From: Stygiobacter sp.
Lineage (GTDB): Bacteria; Pseudomonadota; Alphaproteobacteria; Rhodospirillales; Magnetospirillaceae
Length of the DNA: 64,000 nucleotides
Direction: 5' to 3'
Assembly: GCA_006218045.1 (NCBI GenBank)
Contig: VBWB01000008.1
Location: forward strand, 1 to 64,000
The position numbers were made by a program, and so were the translations under genes. A model generated the notes under the pieces. The model had not been told where the DNA came from and searched no databases. It saw nothing but the letters and a program-made list of their open reading frames with translations. Shown here one piece after another: positions 27,042 through 37,545 of this stretch. How positions within the stretch are numbered: position 1 is the first letter of the stretch; each line of letters starts with the position of its first letter.

Positions 27042-28130
27042 CTACCTCAGCTTCAGGGTCGACAGGCCGACCAGGGCCAGGATGCCGGCGATGATCCAGA
27101 AGCGGATGACCACGGTCGGTTCGGCCCAGCCCTTCTTCTCGAAGTGATGGTGCAGGGGCGCCATGCGGAACACCCGTTTGCCGGTCAGCTTGAAGCTGGC
27201 CACCTGGACGATGACCGACACGGTTTCCAGCACGAACAGGCCGCCGACGATGGCCAGCACCAGTTCATGCTTGGTCACCACCGAGATGGCGCCCAAGGCC
27301 CCGCCCAGGGACAGCGAGCCGGTATCGCCCATGAACACCATGGCCGGCGGCGCGTTGAACCACAGGAAGCCCAAGCCGGCACCGACCAGGGCGCCGCAGA
27401 ACACCGCCAACTCGCCCGAGCCGGGGACGTAATGGATTTGCAGGTAATTGGCGAAGACGGCATGGCCGACCAGATAGGAGATCAGGGCGAAGACACCGGC
27501 GGCGATCATCACCGGCACGATGGCCAACCCGTCCAGGCCGTCGGTCAGGTTGACGGCGTTGGAGGCGCCGATGATGACGAAGACGGCGAAGGGGACGAAG
27601 AACCAGCCCAATTGGATCAGCAGGCTTTTCAGGAACGGCACCGCCAAGGTGCCGGCCAGGGGTTCGCGCTGGATGGCATAGACCCACAGCGCCGCGACCA
27701 GGGCGATGGCGATCTGGCCGGCCAGCTTCAGCTTGCCGGGCAGGCCCTTGGGGTTCTTCTTCGACACTTTCAGGAAATCATCGAGGAAGCCCAGCAGGCC
27801 GTAGCCCAAGGTGACCATCAGGACGATCCAGACGTAATGGCTGCGCAGATCGGCCCACAGAAGCGTGGCGACGGCGAGCGCGATCAGGATCAGGAAGCCG
27901 CCCATGGTGGGCGTGCCCTTCTTGGTCAGCAGATGGCTTTCCGGGCCGTCGGCGCGGATGGGTTGGCCCTGCTTTTGCCATTGACGCAGCCAGCGGATTA
28001 GGCCGGGGCCGATGACGAAGGCGACGACCAGCGCCGTCAGCACCGCGCCGCCGGTGCGGAAGGTCAGGTATTTGAAGAGGTTGAACAAGGCAACCTCGTC
28101 GGCAAGGGGATAGAGTAGGTTGTAGAGCAT
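27042..28130 (-). CDS. mraY: Phospho-MurNAc-pentapeptide transferase
   Basis: 362 aa with about ten membrane helices. It transfers phospho-MurNAc-pentapeptide to undecaprenyl phosphate, giving lipid I. Catalytic and signature motifs: [39 protein letters not shown] and the C-terminal [23 protein letters not shown] ribosome site precedes the ATG. It follows murF by 10 bp. Confidence 0.97.
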   Translation of the reverse strand: MLYNLLYPLADEVALFNLFKYLTFRTGGAVLTALVVAFVIGPGLIRWLRQWQKQGQPIRADGPESHLLTKKGTPTMGGFLILIALAVATLLWADLRSHYVWIVLMVTLGYGLLGFLDDFLKVSKKNPKGLPGKLKLAGQIAIALVAALWVYAIQREPLAGTLAVPFLKSLLIQLGWFFVPFAVFVIIGASNAVNLTDGLDGLAIVPVMIAAGVFALISYLVGHAVFANYLQIHYVPGSGELAVFCGALVGAGLGFLWFNAPPAMVFMGDTGSLSLGGALGAISVVTKHELVLAIVGGLFVLETVSVIVQVASFKLTGKRVFRMAPLHHHFEKKGWAEPTVVIRFWIIAGILALVGLSTLKLR

Positions 28131-28140
28131 GTTTCCCCCG

Positions 28141-29529
28141 TCACCCTTCCAGCAAGATTTTGACCACCTGGGCCATGCGCGACCCGGCTGATCCTTTGAT
28201 CACCACCACGTCGCCGGGCCTGATCACGGTTTTGATGAGACCCGCCAATTCCGTCGAATCGGCGGCATGGATGCCGCGTCGCCCAGCCGGCAGCGCCTGA
28301 TGCAGATGGGCCATCAAGGGGCCTGCGGTGCACACCAGATCGGTGTTCCACAACGCCGCCGCCTCGGCCAGATGGGCGTGCAGCGCCGGGGCCGCATCGC
28401 CCAGCTCCAGCATGTCGCCCAACACCGCGATACGGCGCCCGTCCGTGCCCGGACGGGCGGCGGCCAAGGTGGCGATGGCCGCTTTCATGGACACCGGGCT
28501 GGCGTTGTAGCTTTCGTCGATGACTTCGATACTGCCGCCTTTCCAGGCGACCACATGGCGCTCGCCCCGGCCTTTCGGCGGGCGCATGGCGGCCAGGGAT
28601 TGGGCGGCCTTGTCGGCGTCGCCGCCCAAGGATTCCACCGCCAGCAGCACGGCCAGGGCATTCATGCCCCAATGCAGGCCGGGGACGCCGACGCGGAAGG
28701 CCAGGGCGTGGTCGTGCAGCAGGGCGAAGACAGCGGTGTCGTCGGGATCGACGGCGCAATCGAGCATGCGGGCATCGGCGTCGATATGGCTGCCGAAGCT
28801 GTGGCGGTGGCCGATGCCGGCGGCCTTGGCGGCGGCGTTCAGGCGACGGAAATGGCGGTTGTCGCGCGGCAGGATGACACTGCCGCCGGCTTCGACGCCC
28901 AGGAAGATTTCCGCCTTGGCGTCGGCGATGTCCTCGGTGGTGGCGAAAAAGGCCGAATGCACCGCCTCGATGGTCGTGATCACCGCCACATGGGGGCGGA
29001 CCATCCGGGTCAACGGGATCAACTCGCCCGCATGGTTCATGCCCAGCTCGAACACGGCGAAGGCGCAATCGGCGGGCATGCGGGCCAGGGACAGCGGCAC
29101 GCCCCAATGATTGTTGAAGCTGCCCACCGAATAGTGGGTCTTGCCCTGGCGCGACAGGGCCAAAGCCAGCATTTCCTTGGTCCCGGTCTTGCCGACCGAG
29201 CCGGTGACGGCGACGATACGGGCCTGGGTACGGGCGCGGGCGGCGCCGGCCAGATCCTGCAAGCCGATCATGGTGTCGGCGACCAGCAACAGCGGCAGGC
29301 CGTCGCAGCCTTCCGGCAGCTTGTGCACCAGGGCCGCCGCCGCGCCGGCCCCAAGGGCGGCCTTGACGTGGTCGTGGCCGTCATGGTTGGGACCGGAAAG
29401 CGCGATGAACAGATCGCCGGCAGCGATGGAGCGCGAATCGATGGACACGCCGTGGGCGGTCCAGTCACTGGCCCCCATCAGGGTGCCGTGGGTGGCGGCC
29501 TGCGCCTCGGCGGCATTCCACAAGCTCAT
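28141..29529 (-). CDS. murF: UDP-MurNAc-tripeptide--D-Ala-D-Ala ligase
   Basis: 462 aa. Adds D-Ala-D-Ala to the tripeptide. ATP loop [61 protein letters not shown] at the C-terminus. The ATG at 29529 follows GGAGG and overlaps the murE stop as ATGA. Confidence 0.97.
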   Translation of the reverse strand: MSLWNAAEAQAATHGTLMGASDWTAHGVSIDSRSIAAGDLFIALSGPNHDGHDHVKAALGAGAAAALVHKLPEGCDGLPLLLVADTMIGLQDLAGAARARTQARIVAVTGSVGKTGTKEMLALALSRQGKTHYSVGSFNNHWGVPLSLARMPADCAFAVFELGMNHAGELIPLTRMVRPHVAVITTIEAVHSAFFATTEDIADAKAEIFLGVEAGGSVILPRDNRHFRRLNAAAKAAGIGHRHSFGSHIDADARMLDCAVDPDDTAVFALLHDHALAFRVGVPGLHWGMNALAVLLAVESLGGDADKAAQSLAAMRPPKGRGERHVVAWKGGSIEVIDESYNASPVSMKAAIATLAAARPGTDGRRIAVLGDMLELGDAAPALHAHLAEAAALWNTDLVCTAGPLMAHLHQALPAGRRGIHAADSTELAGLIKTVIRPGDVVVIKGSAGSRMAQVVKILLEG

Positions 29530-30956
29530 ACCGGGCCTCCCGCCGCCTGACGGCATTCCTCGGCATCGTCGAAGGGCAGGGTGTGGGCGCCGACGATCTG
29601 GCCGCTTTCATGGCCCTTGCCGGCGACCACCAGAACGTCACCCTGGCGCAACAGCGAGACGGCGTGGCGGATGGCTTGGCGGCGGTCGGCGATTTCCACC
29701 GCGCCCTTGGTGGCGGCGATGATGGCGGCGCGGATCAGGCCAGCGTCTTCCGAACGCGGGTTGTCGTCGGTGACCAAAACGATATCGGCCAGACGGGTGG
29801 CGATTTCCCCCATTTGCGGGCGCTTGCCGGGATCGCGGTCGCCGCCGCAGCCGAACACCACGACCAGACGATTGCGGGCATGGGGGCGCAACGCCGTCAG
29901 CACGGTTTCCAGGGCGTCGGGGGTGTGGGCGTAATCGACGAAGATGGGGGCATTGTCCTTGTCCGCCACCTTTTGCAGGCGACCGGGGATTTCCGTCAGG
30001 GTTTCCAGGGCATGGATGGCGGCGTGGGCATTGCCGCCGCAACCGATGACCAGACCGAGGGCGGCCAGGGCGTTGGCGGCCTGGAAGGTGCCGGCCAAGG
30101 GCAGGCGGATGCTGGCGCCGTGGCCCAGCACGTCCAAATCCAGCACCTGGCCATGGGCGTCGGGGCGAATGTCCTTCAAGGCCAGTTCGGCGCCCGAACG
30201 ACCGAAGCGCAGCACGCGGCGGGCACCGGCGGCCTGGGCCACCTGCGCCGCCACCGGGCAATCGGCGTTGATGACGGCGACGCCGTCCTCGGGCAACAAT
30301 TCGCTGAACAGACGCAGCTTGGCGGCCAGATAGGCCTGCATGTCGCCGTGATAATCCAGGTGGTCGCGGGTCAGGTTGGTGAAGCCGGCGGCGTGCAGCT
30401 TGACCCCGTCCAGGCGGAACTGATCCAGGCCGTGGCTGGACGCCTCCATGGCCGCATGGGTGATGCCGGCCTGGGCCAGTTCGGCCAGGGCGGCGTGCAG
30501 GTCGGCGGGATCGGGGGTGGTCAGGCTGGGACGGCTGGGCCAACCATCGGCGATGATGCCCAAGGTGCCGAGCGCGGCGGCGCGGTGGCCCAGCGCGGCC
30601 CAGATCTGGCGGGTGAAGTTGACGCACGAGGTCTTGCCGTTGGTGCCGGTGACGGCGGCCATCACCTCGGGCTGGCGGGCGTGGAAGCGGGCAGCGGCCA
30701 GGGCGTAGGCGCGGCGCGGGTTGTCCACCGTGACCAGCAGGGCGGCGCCGGTTTCGGCCGCGGTTCCGGTTTCGGCGACGATGACGACAGCGCCCTGGGC
30801 CACGGCCTGGGGGATGAAGGCGCGGCCATCGGCCGTGCTGCCCGCCAGGGCGAAGAACATGGTGCCGGGGCCGGCTTGGCGCGAATCGCAGGTGATCGCG
30901 GTGATCAGCGGATTGCCAGGGTGGGTGCCGGCGATCAGGTCAGCGAGATTGGGCAA
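29526..30956 (-). CDS. murE: UDP-MurNAc-dipeptide--meso-diaminopimelate ligase
   Basis: 476 aa. Adds the third residue of the peptide stem. The DNPRSED motif indicates meso-diaminopimelate, as in other Gram-negatives. ATP loop AVTGTNGKTSCVNF. The start is TTG at 30956, 5 bases after a strong AAGGGAGG lying within the last codons of ftsI; the genes overlap by 17 bp, so initiation is probably coupled. The stop overlaps murF. Confidence 0.95.
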   Translation of the reverse strand: MPNLADLIAGTHPGNPLITAITCDSRQAGPGTMFFALAGSTADGRAFIPQAVAQGAVVIVAETGTAAETGAALLVTVDNPRRAYALAAARFHARQPEVMAAVTGTNGKTSCVNFTRQIWAALGHRAAALGTLGIIADGWPSRPSLTTPDPADLHAALAELAQAGITHAAMEASSHGLDQFRLDGVKLHAAGFTNLTRDHLDYHGDMQAYLAAKLRLFSELLPEDGVAVINADCPVAAQVAQAAGARRVLRFGRSGAELALKDIRPDAHGQVLDLDVLGHGASIRLPLAGTFQAANALAALGLVIGCGGNAHAAIHALETLTEIPGRLQKVADKDNAPIFVDYAHTPDALETVLTALRPHARNRLVVVFGCGGDRDPGKRPQMGEIATRLADIVLVTDDNPRSEDAGLIRAAIIAATKGAVEIADRRQAIRHAVSLLRQGDVLVVAGKGHESGQIVGAHTLPFDDAEECRQAAGGPV

Positions 30957-32700
30957 GGTCGCCTCCCTTGCTGGGCAGCGGCTTGGCGGCGGCGCTGGCC
31001 TCGGGCAGGGTTTTCGGCGCCACGCCCAGCATGGGGGCGATCTGGGCGATGATGCGCCCGGCCGCCGGCGCGGCGGTCCAGCCGGCGGTGATGTAGCCGT
31101 AGGTTTCCTTGGTCCCCTGCGGTTCGTCGATCATGGCGATGACCACATAGCGCGGGTTGTCCATGGGGAAGGCGGCGACGAACGACGACAGCACCGCTTT
31201 TTTGCGATAGCCGCCATGGGCGGCCTTTTCCGCCGTGCCGGTCTTGCCGCCGACCTCGTAACCGGGCACGTCGGCCTTTTTGCCGGTGCCTTCGGTCACC
31301 ACCATGCGCATCAGGTTGCGCATATGGGCCGAGGTCTTCTGCTTCAACACGATCTCGCCGGGAACCGGGGTGTCGTCGGGGCGGTGGACCAGGGTGAGCG
31401 GATGGAAAACCCCGCCATTGACCAAGGCGACGGTGCCGGCCATCAACTGGGCCGGGGTCACCGACAGGCCATGACCGAAGGAGATGGTGATGGTGTTGAT
31501 CTCGCGCCACGGGTTGGGCACCTGAGGGGCGCCCACTTCCGGCAGTTCCAGGGTGGGAGAATCCAGCATGCCCAGGCGGTCCATGAAGCGGCGCTGGAAA
31601 TCGCCGCCGGCTTCCAGGGCCATGCGGGCCGAGCCGATATTGGACGAGTGGATCAGGATCTCGGGGACGCTCATCCAGCGGTTCTGGGCGTGGTCGTCGT
31701 GGATGGTATGGCTGCCGAACTTCAGCGGCTTGGTGGCGTCGAAGCTGGAATTGATGTTCACCCGCCCGCTTTCCAGCGCCATGGCGGTGTTGAACAGCTT
31801 GAAGGTCGAGCCCATTTCGTAGGCGCCCTTGGTGGCGCGGTTGAACAAGGCCTCGTTGGTGCCGGCGGGCGGATCGTTGGGGTCGAAATCGGGCAGGCTG
31901 ACCATGGCCAGCATCTCGCCGGTGTGGACGTCGGCGACCATGCCGGTGGCGCCCAGGGCGTTGAATTGCTGCACCGTCTTTTGCAACTCGGCGCGCACCA
32001 CGTTTTGCACGCCCACATCCAGGGACAGGGCCAGGGGGGCGGAATTCTCGGTCAGCCGCCCATCGAAAAAGCGCTCGATGCCGGCGATGCCCTTGTTGTC
32101 GATATCGGTCATGCCGACCACATGGGCGACCAGATTGCCATGGGGATAGACCCGGCGTTCGCCTTTTTCAAAATAAAGGCCGGGAATACCCAGGGCGTTG
32201 ACGTCGTATTGCTGGCGCGGCGTCAGGTTGCGGCGCAGATAGACGAAGGTCTTGCCGCCTTGGATACGGGCGCGCACATCCTCGGCCTCCAGGTCGGGCA
32301 GGGCGGCGGCCAGCTTCCTCGCCGCCTCGGCCACGTCGACGCGGGCCTCGATCATGTCTTGCGGGCGGGCGTACAGCGACACGGTGGGCAGGCTGGTGGC
32401 GAGAACGGCGCCACCGCGGTCGGTGATGTCGGCGCGACCCATTTCCAGCCCCTGCATGCGCGCCTGCGGCAGGGCGCGCGGCTTGGCCGGATTGGCGTCA
32501 AGCACGGCGACATCGATCATGCGGGCGCCGATGATGCCGAAGATGGACAGGAAAACCAGGGCGGTGACCAGCAGGCGGGTACGGCTGGTCTCGATGGCGC
32601 GTGAGCGCACGCCGTCCAGGCGCAGGGCGCCGGGATTGTTTTGCAGATCTTCGCCCGGATGGATGCCGGGGTGATAGGGGGTGCGGGAAAACAGGCTCAT
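30940..32700 (-). CDS. ftsI: Septal peptidoglycan transpeptidase FtsI (PBP3)
   Basis: 586 aa class B penicillin-binding protein. A single membrane helix (about 43-63, LLVTALVFLSIFGIIGARM) is followed by the pedestal domain and the transpeptidase domain with the SxxK active site in GSTFKLF, the SSN motif in HSSNIG and the KTG motif in GGKTGTAEK. It cross-links septal peptidoglycan with FtsW. Its ATG overlaps the ftsL stop. Confidence 0.97.
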   Translation of the reverse strand: MSLFSRTPYHPGIHPGEDLQNNPGALRLDGVRSRAIETSRTRLLVTALVFLSIFGIIGARMIDVAVLDANPAKPRALPQARMQGLEMGRADITDRGGAVLATSLPTVSLYARPQDMIEARVDVAEAARKLAAALPDLEAEDVRARIQGGKTFVYLRRNLTPRQQYDVNALGIPGLYFEKGERRVYPHGNLVAHVVGMTDIDNKGIAGIERFFDGRLTENSAPLALSLDVGVQNVVRAELQKTVQQFNALGATGMVADVHTGEMLAMVSLPDFDPNDPPAGTNEALFNRATKGAYEMGSTFKLFNTAMALESGRVNINSSFDATKPLKFGSHTIHDDHAQNRWMSVPEILIHSSNIGSARMALEAGGDFQRRFMDRLGMLDSPTLELPEVGAPQVPNPWREINTITISFGHGLSVTPAQLMAGTVALVNGGVFHPLTLVHRPDDTPVPGEIVLKQKTSAHMRNLMRMVVTEGTGKKADVPGYEVGGKTGTAEKAAHGGYRKKAVLSSFVAAFPMDNPRYVVIAMIDEPQGTKETYGYITAGWTAAPAAGRIIAQIAPMLGVAPKTLPEASAAAKPLPSKGGDLAQSR

Positions 32701-33080
32701 CGCATGTCCCCCACGTTCGGCCTGGTTTCGGCCAGGGCCGGGGCGGGGCGGGCGGCGGGCGGTTTGGGGGCGGCGGCGACCGAGGCATGGGGCGGCGGCG
32801 CGTCGTGACGCAGGGCCTGCATGGTGGTGACCTGGGTCGGCGCCATCACCTTCATGTCCAGGTACTTTTCCGACAATTGCTTCAGGCGCGCCGGGTCATT
32901 CAAGAAGCTCCATTCCGCCTTCAAGACGTGGATGGCTTCCTGGTTGGCGCGGATTTCCTGGTTCAACTCGGCCAAGCGGACTTCCTGCTCCTTGACCTCG
33001 TGCTTGACGAAGAACAGGCCGATGCCGACGACGCCGGCGGCCAAGGCTGACAGGATCGTGCCGACGAGGCCCGGGATCAT
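32697..33080 (-). CDS. ftsL: Cell division protein FtsL
   Basis: 127 aa from the ATG at 33080. One membrane helix (about 5-25, [20 protein letters not shown]) and a periplasmic coiled coil (about 28-75) are followed by a Pro/Ala-rich tail, as in alphaproteobacterial FtsL. It forms the FtsQLB scaffold that activates FtsWI. Position between rsmH and ftsI supports the call. Both ends overlap neighbours by ATGA. Confidence 0.88.
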   Translation of the reverse strand: MIPGLVGTILSALAAGVVGIGLFFVKHEVKEQEVRLAELNQEIRANQEAIHVLKAEWSFLNDPARLKQLSEKYLDMKVMAPTQVTTMQALRHDAPPPHASVAAAPKPPAARPAPALAETRPNVGDMR

Positions 33081-34063
33081 GCTGGCCTCCCCGCCGTCCA
33101 GGCGACGGCATCGGTGCGCAAGGCGGCGCGCAGCTTGGCCGAGCGGGCGCGCGGATTGGCCCGGCATTCGGCGTCGGAAGGCGCGATGGCCTTACGCGAC
33201 AGCAGCGTGAAGGTGGGGGCCGGGCCGGCGGCCTGGGCCGGCAGATGGCGCGACGGCGCCGGCATGTCGCCGGAACGCTTTTTCAGGAAGGTCTTCACCA
33301 CCCGGTCTTCCAGCGAATGGAAGGTGACCACGGCCAGCCGACCGCCGGGGGCCAGCAGCCGCTCGGCCGCTTCCAGTCCGCGCTCGAGCTCGCCCAATTC
33401 GTCGTTCACATGGATGCGCAGGGCCTGGAAGGTGCGGGTGGACGGGTCGATGCCGTCGCCCGATTTGCGCACGGCGCCGCGGATGACGTTGGCCAGTTGC
33501 AAGGTGCGGGTGAAGGGGGTGTCGAGGCGGGCGGCGACGATGGCGCGGGCGACGCGGCGGGCGTACTTTTCCTCGCCCAGATGATAGATGATGTCGGCCA
33601 GTTCGGCTTCCGACGCGGTGTTGACCACATCCGCCGCCGACGGGCCGCTTTGTTCCATGCGCATGTCCAAGGGGCCGTCCTTGGCGAAGGAAAAGCCGCG
33701 CTCGGCCTGATCGATCTGCATGGACGACACGCCGATATCCAAGGCGATGCCGTCGACCCGGGCGATGCCGGCCTGGGGCAGCAACAGATCCATGTCGCCA
33801 TAACGGCCCTCGATCACGCTCAGGCGGCCATCGGCGGCTTGCGGCAGGCGCAGGCCGGCGGCGATGGCCGACGGGTCGCGGTCGATGCCGAAGACGCGGA
33901 TGCGGGCACGCTCCAGCAAGGCCAGGGAATAGCCGCCGGCGCCGAAAGTGCCGTCGACCATGATGTCGCCGTCTTTGGGGGCCAGGGCCTGGACCACCTC
34001 GGCCAGCAGGACCGGGATATGGGGGCGGGATTCCGAGTCCGTGATTGGGGCGGGGCTGGTCAT
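33077..34063 (-). CDS. rsmH: 16S rRNA (cytosine-1402-N4)-methyltransferase RsmH
   Basis: 328 aa SAM-dependent methyltransferase (MraW). Signatures: [28 protein letters not shown] for [21 protein letters not shown], and [19 protein letters not shown]. Second gene of the dcw operon; starts on the mraZ stop (ATGA). Confidence 0.97.
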   Translation of the reverse strand: MTSPAPITDSESRPHIPVLLAEVVQALAPKDGDIMVDGTFGAGGYSLALLERARIRVFGIDRDPSAIAAGLRLPQAADGRLSVIEGRYGDMDLLLPQAGIARVDGIALDIGVSSMQIDQAERGFSFAKDGPLDMRMEQSGPSAADVVNTASEAELADIIYHLGEEKYARRVARAIVAARLDTPFTRTLQLANVIRGAVRKSGDGIDPSTRTFQALRIHVNDELGELERGLEAAERLLAPGGRLAVVTFHSLEDRVVKTFLKKRSGDMPAPSRHLPAQAAGPAPTFTLLSRKAIAPSDAECRANPRARSAKLRAALRTDAVAWTAGRPA

Positions 34064-34539
34064 TTGCCGTCTCCGCCGGTGGGTTTGACGGCGGCTTTCA
34101 ACGGCAGGGTCGGCCGGTTCTTCAGGGCGCGGGCGCGGATTTCGGCTTCCATCGCCTTATAGGCTTCGGGCTGCCAGATCTGGAAGGTCTGGCCCTTGCC
34201 GACGAAAGCGGCGGTCTCGTTCAGGGCAGCATGTTCGATCAGGTCTTCGGGCAACAGGATGCGGCCTTCGGGGTCCCAGGCCAGTTGGCGGGCATCGGCG
34301 AAGATCAGGGCGGAGATGTCTTCCTGTTCGGGCGAGAAGGCGTCGAAAGTCTGGGCGCTGTCGGACAGGCGCTCCATGAAGTCCATGCCGCAGCCCTCGA
34401 CGCAGGAGGCGGTGAACGACCGATAGGCGATGATGCCTTGGAAAAGCTGCTGGGACAAAGTCGTGCGGAAGCTTGCCGGAACGGAAACCCGCCCCTTGCG
34501 ATCAACCTTATTCACGATCGTGGAAAGGAAAAGTCCCAT
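34060..34539 (-). CDS. mraZ: Transcriptional regulator MraZ
   Basis: 159 aa with two SpoVT/AbrB-like DNA-binding halves ([16 protein letters not shown] and [16 protein letters not shown]). MraZ oligomers bind TGGG repeats upstream of their own gene and repress the dcw operon. Four such repeats are found at 34626-34659. First gene of the operon. Confidence 0.96.
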   Translation of the reverse strand: MGLFLSTIVNKVDRKGRVSVPASFRTTLSQQLFQGIIAYRSFTASCVEGCGMDFMERLSDSAQTFDAFSPEQEDISALIFADARQLAWDPEGRILLPEDLIEHAALNETAAFVGKGQTFQIWQPEAYKAMEAEIRARALKNRPTLPLKAAVKPTGGDGK

Positions 34540-34885
34540 CCCCCGTGTCCGCCTTGCCGAAATGTGCCCGTTATCCCCAGAACCCCCCTACCGCGACGCA
34601 CACTTCGCCCTAAGGCGTCTCTCGGTGGGTATTTATGGGATAACATGGGTAAACATGGGCGTCAATGGTATTGACTAGTAAAACCATGGTCAGAAATGGT
34701 TACCGTCAAATCAATTGACATTCTCGCAAAGTAGACGAACAAAGTCGCACAACACCTTGATTCATTTGAATGAATCGGTGTCGAAAGGTAAACAGAAGGT
34801 AAATTTGTTCGAGAATTGTTCCGCCCGGCGGGTGGTCGCCGCCGGAAGATTCCCATGGGATGGCATGGGATGGGAGGTGGGAAAA
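34540..34885. other. Non-coding region between mraZ and rnpB
   Basis: Apart from the MraZ box and promoter I see no gene. It is AT-richer than the surroundings at 34680-34815. A run of CCCATGGGATGGCATGGGATGGGAGG (34852-34877) repeats ATGGGATGG-like units next to the 3' end of rnpB; its meaning is unclear. Confidence 0.5.
34626..34668. promoter_or_regulatory. MraZ box: four TGGG repeats at 10-bp spacing on the mraZ promoter
   Basis: TGGG occurs at 34626, 34636, 34646 and 34656, with a partial TGG at 34666. The spacing TGGG-N6 is the known MraZ site. A candidate minus-strand promoter TTGACG (34665-34660), 17 bp, TATCCC (34642-34637) lies on the same bases, so bound MraZ would cover the promoter. 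Further TGG half sites are at 34687 and 34697. The leader to mraZ would be about 90 nt. Confidence 0.8.
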
Positions 34886-35281
<396 letters not shown>

Positions 35282-35324
35282 GCATGGTGGCGATTGCGAC
35301 CGATGGCGTCAAGGCTGGCGTTAT

Positions 35325-35373
35325 CACAGTAAGTAAAGAAAATTTTATGCAAAATTCCTTGGCATTTACTGTG
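35325..35373. promoter_or_regulatory. Inverted repeat upstream of rnpB
   Basis: CACAGTAA (35325-35332) and TTACTGTG (35366-35373) flank an AT-rich 33-bp core with AAATTTT-type sequence, 45-90 bp upstream of the rnpB 5' end. This is the expected promoter region for rnpB; the -35 and -10 elements are not clear enough to place. Confidence 0.35.
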
Positions 35374-35480
35374 CCGGCCATCAGGTGATGGCGTGGCAAC
35401 TTATGAATGCCTGGAGCTGATGCTGTTTATTGACAAAGCCTTAATAAGAAAAAGTCGGTACTGCCAAGGGCGCACCCACC

Positions 35481-36503
35481 TCACCAGCGCATGGTGCCGC
35501 CGATGGGCTTTTTCTTGCCGACTTCAAAGCCGCGCTTGGTCACCAGCACCCATTCGTTCACCTGCATGAATCGGGGCGCCAGGAACTGGTAGAGATCGCG
35601 GATGCGGTTGGTGTTCTCGTCCGAGCGCACGGCGTAAAGCGACTTCCAGATGGGGACGAAATCCTCCCACGGCAATTGCCGGCGGTGCACCTCGTCGCGG
35701 ACCGAGCGGATATAATCGATCTGGTTGTCGATGTTCTTCAGCATGGACAGGATTTCGCCGGTCTGGGCATCCACCTGCTCGAAATAATCGCGGAACACCT
35801 TCAAGGCCCGTTGCGACAGCCGCGCCACCTGGTCGGTGGTGTCGATCATGGAGCGGTCGGCGGAATAGATGCGCCGCAGGGTCTGCACCTTTTCATCGAT
35901 CTTGCAGATTTCGGCGAAGAAATCCCGCTCGGACTCGATATAGGCCAATTCCTTGGCCAGGGTCTCGATGTATTGCACCACCTCTTCGCGGCGCTCGCGC
36001 CCCAGCCCCAGCTCCTCCGCCGCCTCGGCGAAGGCCAGGTTGATGTTCTTCTTCACCTGCGGATCTTCGGCCACCTGCATCAGTTCTTCCGACGAGGTGA
36101 AGATATGTTCGTTGCCGGTCAGCCAGGTGACCAACTGCATGGTCAGGCGCTGGCGGGCGACGCGGCGATGGCGTTCGGTCGGATCCCACGACGCCTCACG
36201 CGTGGTCACTTCCTTGGGCAGGGGCTCGCCCGGACGCAGGCCGCGGACGTACTGCAGTCCCTCCGCCACCTTATCCAGCATCTTGGCATCAGCGGAATCG
36301 GGCTTCAGCATGAATTCGCGTTTGATGCCCTCGAAGCCGAGGATGGCTTCGTTGGTGGCCAGTTTCAGCACCGCCACCGCCTCGCCGGTATCGGTCAGGC
36401 GAAAGTACAGATCATCGAACGAGCCGAAAAATTTGTGCTCGAAACGGATGATGCCGTCATCGCTGTCATTCGTCTTGGCGCTGCTGCTGACTGCCTCGGC
36501 CAT
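35481..36503 (-). CDS. Conserved helical protein of unknown function
   Basis: 340 aa from the ATG at 36503, 4 bases after AGGGGA; an in-frame ATG at 36518 is the alternative. The protein is rich in charged helices, with likely coiled coil around 170-265 (EELGLGRERREEVVQYIETLAKELAYIES and onwards), no signal peptide and no membrane helix. I do not recognise a family. It follows ubiV by 107 bp on the same strand but is probably independent. The absence of any enzyme motif suggests a structural or scaffold role, which is only a guess. Confidence 0.8.
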   Translation of the reverse strand: MAEAVSSSAKTNDSDDGIIRFEHKFFGSFDDLYFRLTDTGEAVAVLKLATNEAILGFEGIKREFMLKPDSADAKMLDKVAEGLQYVRGLRPGEPLPKEVTTREASWDPTERHRRVARQRLTMQLVTWLTGNEHIFTSSEELMQVAEDPQVKKNINLAFAEAAEELGLGRERREEVVQYIETLAKELAYIESERDFFAEICKIDEKVQTLRRIYSADRSMIDTTDQVARLSQRALKVFRDYFEQVDAQTGEILSMLKNIDNQIDYIRSVRDEVHRRQLPWEDFVPIWKSLYAVRSDENTNRIRDLYQFLAPRFMQVNEWVLVTKRGFEVGKKKPIGGTMRW

Positions 36504-36609
36504 TTCCCCTGTCCCCATAACCAACCTGGCCGGCACAAGCCCCCTTGCACCGACGTTCACCCCGAGATTGGATTATGCCCAGGGTTGAAGGCGCGAACAA
36601 GAGGCGCCG

Positions 36610-37545
36610 TCAGACATCCGCCTGGATATAAGCATGGCCTTCGCGGCCATGAAAATAGCCATTGGCGAATTCCGCCCGCGGACACAGATCGGCCAGCCGC
36701 TGGCCAGCCTCCTCGGTATCGATCAGGCCATCGGCGGCGGCACGGAACAAGGCGGCCACCGCCACCATGTCCACATCGTGCGGCCACAGGCGGAAGCGGT
36801 TGACGCCCAGGCGCCGCAACGCGCTCAGTTCGGCCAGTAGTCCGAGGTAATGATAAGACATGGTCTGGGTGCCGTTGACCGCCAGGAACGGATCGTCGTC
36901 CAGGGTATCCACATCCATGCCGTCGGCATCCTCGGCGCAGACATATTGGCAACCGTCCTTGGCCAGATTGCGCGAGCGGGCGTGATAACACCGGGCCGAA
37001 ATGGCCAGGGGCAGGCGACCGAAGCTCTGCACCTCGATTTCGGGGCCAGACCCAGCGGCAAGGGGGCCGGCAGCCAGGGCGGCGATGACGCTTTCGGGCA
37101 GTTCCGCCGGCAGACAGGCGCGGCTGGCGCCCATGCGGTGCAGATAGGCCAGCGTGCCTTCATTGTAGATGTTGAGCAGCGGCCCGGCCACGAACGGACG
37201 GCCCGCCATCATCGCCACCACCGACACGTCATTGGCTTCCACCAGCATGCCGTCGGTCATGGTCAGTTCACGCGCCTGTTCGGCCTCGCGCGCGGTCATG
37301 ATCAGGGCCAGCGACGACAGGATCACCTCCTTGCCCGCCGCCTGCAACCGCTCGATCACCTCGGGCAGATAGGGAGTGAAGAACGGCGTGCGCTTGGAAC
37401 ACACCACCTCGCCCACACAGACGCTGTCGACACAGGATTCGTCGGCCAGACGGAAATAGAAATCCCGCAGTTTTTCCGGCTTCCAGTTGAACAGAACCGG
37501 CCCCAGGGTGAGGCGGACCGGGGACAGGGAATCGCGCTTGTTCAT
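36610..37545 (-). CDS. ubiV: O2-independent ubiquinone biosynthesis protein UbiV
   Basis: 311 aa U32-peptidase-like protein. With UbiU it forms a 4Fe-4S heterodimer that hydroxylates the quinone ring without oxygen, using prephenate. Clustered cysteines are seen in CVDSVCVGEVVCSKR and later in CYHARSRNLAKDGCQYVC, the family's iron-sulphur ligands. I choose the ATG at 37545: AAAAGG is seven bases upstream and it overlaps the ubiU stop as ATGA; the track start is two codons earlier. Confidence 0.93.
   Translation of the reverse strand: MNKRDSLSPVRLTLGPVLFNWKPEKLRDFYFRLADESCVDSVCVGEVVCSKRTPFFTPYLPEVIERLQAAGKEVILSSLALIMTAREAEQARELTMTDGMLVEANDVSVVAMMAGRPFVAGPLLNIYNEGTLAYLHRMGASRACLPAELPESVIAALAAGPLAAGSGPEIEVQSFGRLPLAISARCYHARSRNLAKDGCQYVCAEDADGMDVDTLDDDPFLAVNGTQTMSYHYLGLLAELSALRRLGVNRFRLWPHDVDMVAVAALFRAAADGLIDTEEAGQRLADLCPRAEFANGYFHGREGHAYIQADV

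Noticed and set aside
30721-32604. 627-aa ORF antisense to ftsI
   Set aside because: Shadow of ftsI with the usual Gly/His/Gln composition.
34852-34880. Extra MraZ boxes in the ATGGGATGG run near rnpB
   Set aside because: The TGGG words are not at 10-bp spacing and lie over 300 bp from mraZ, next to the rnpB 3' end.
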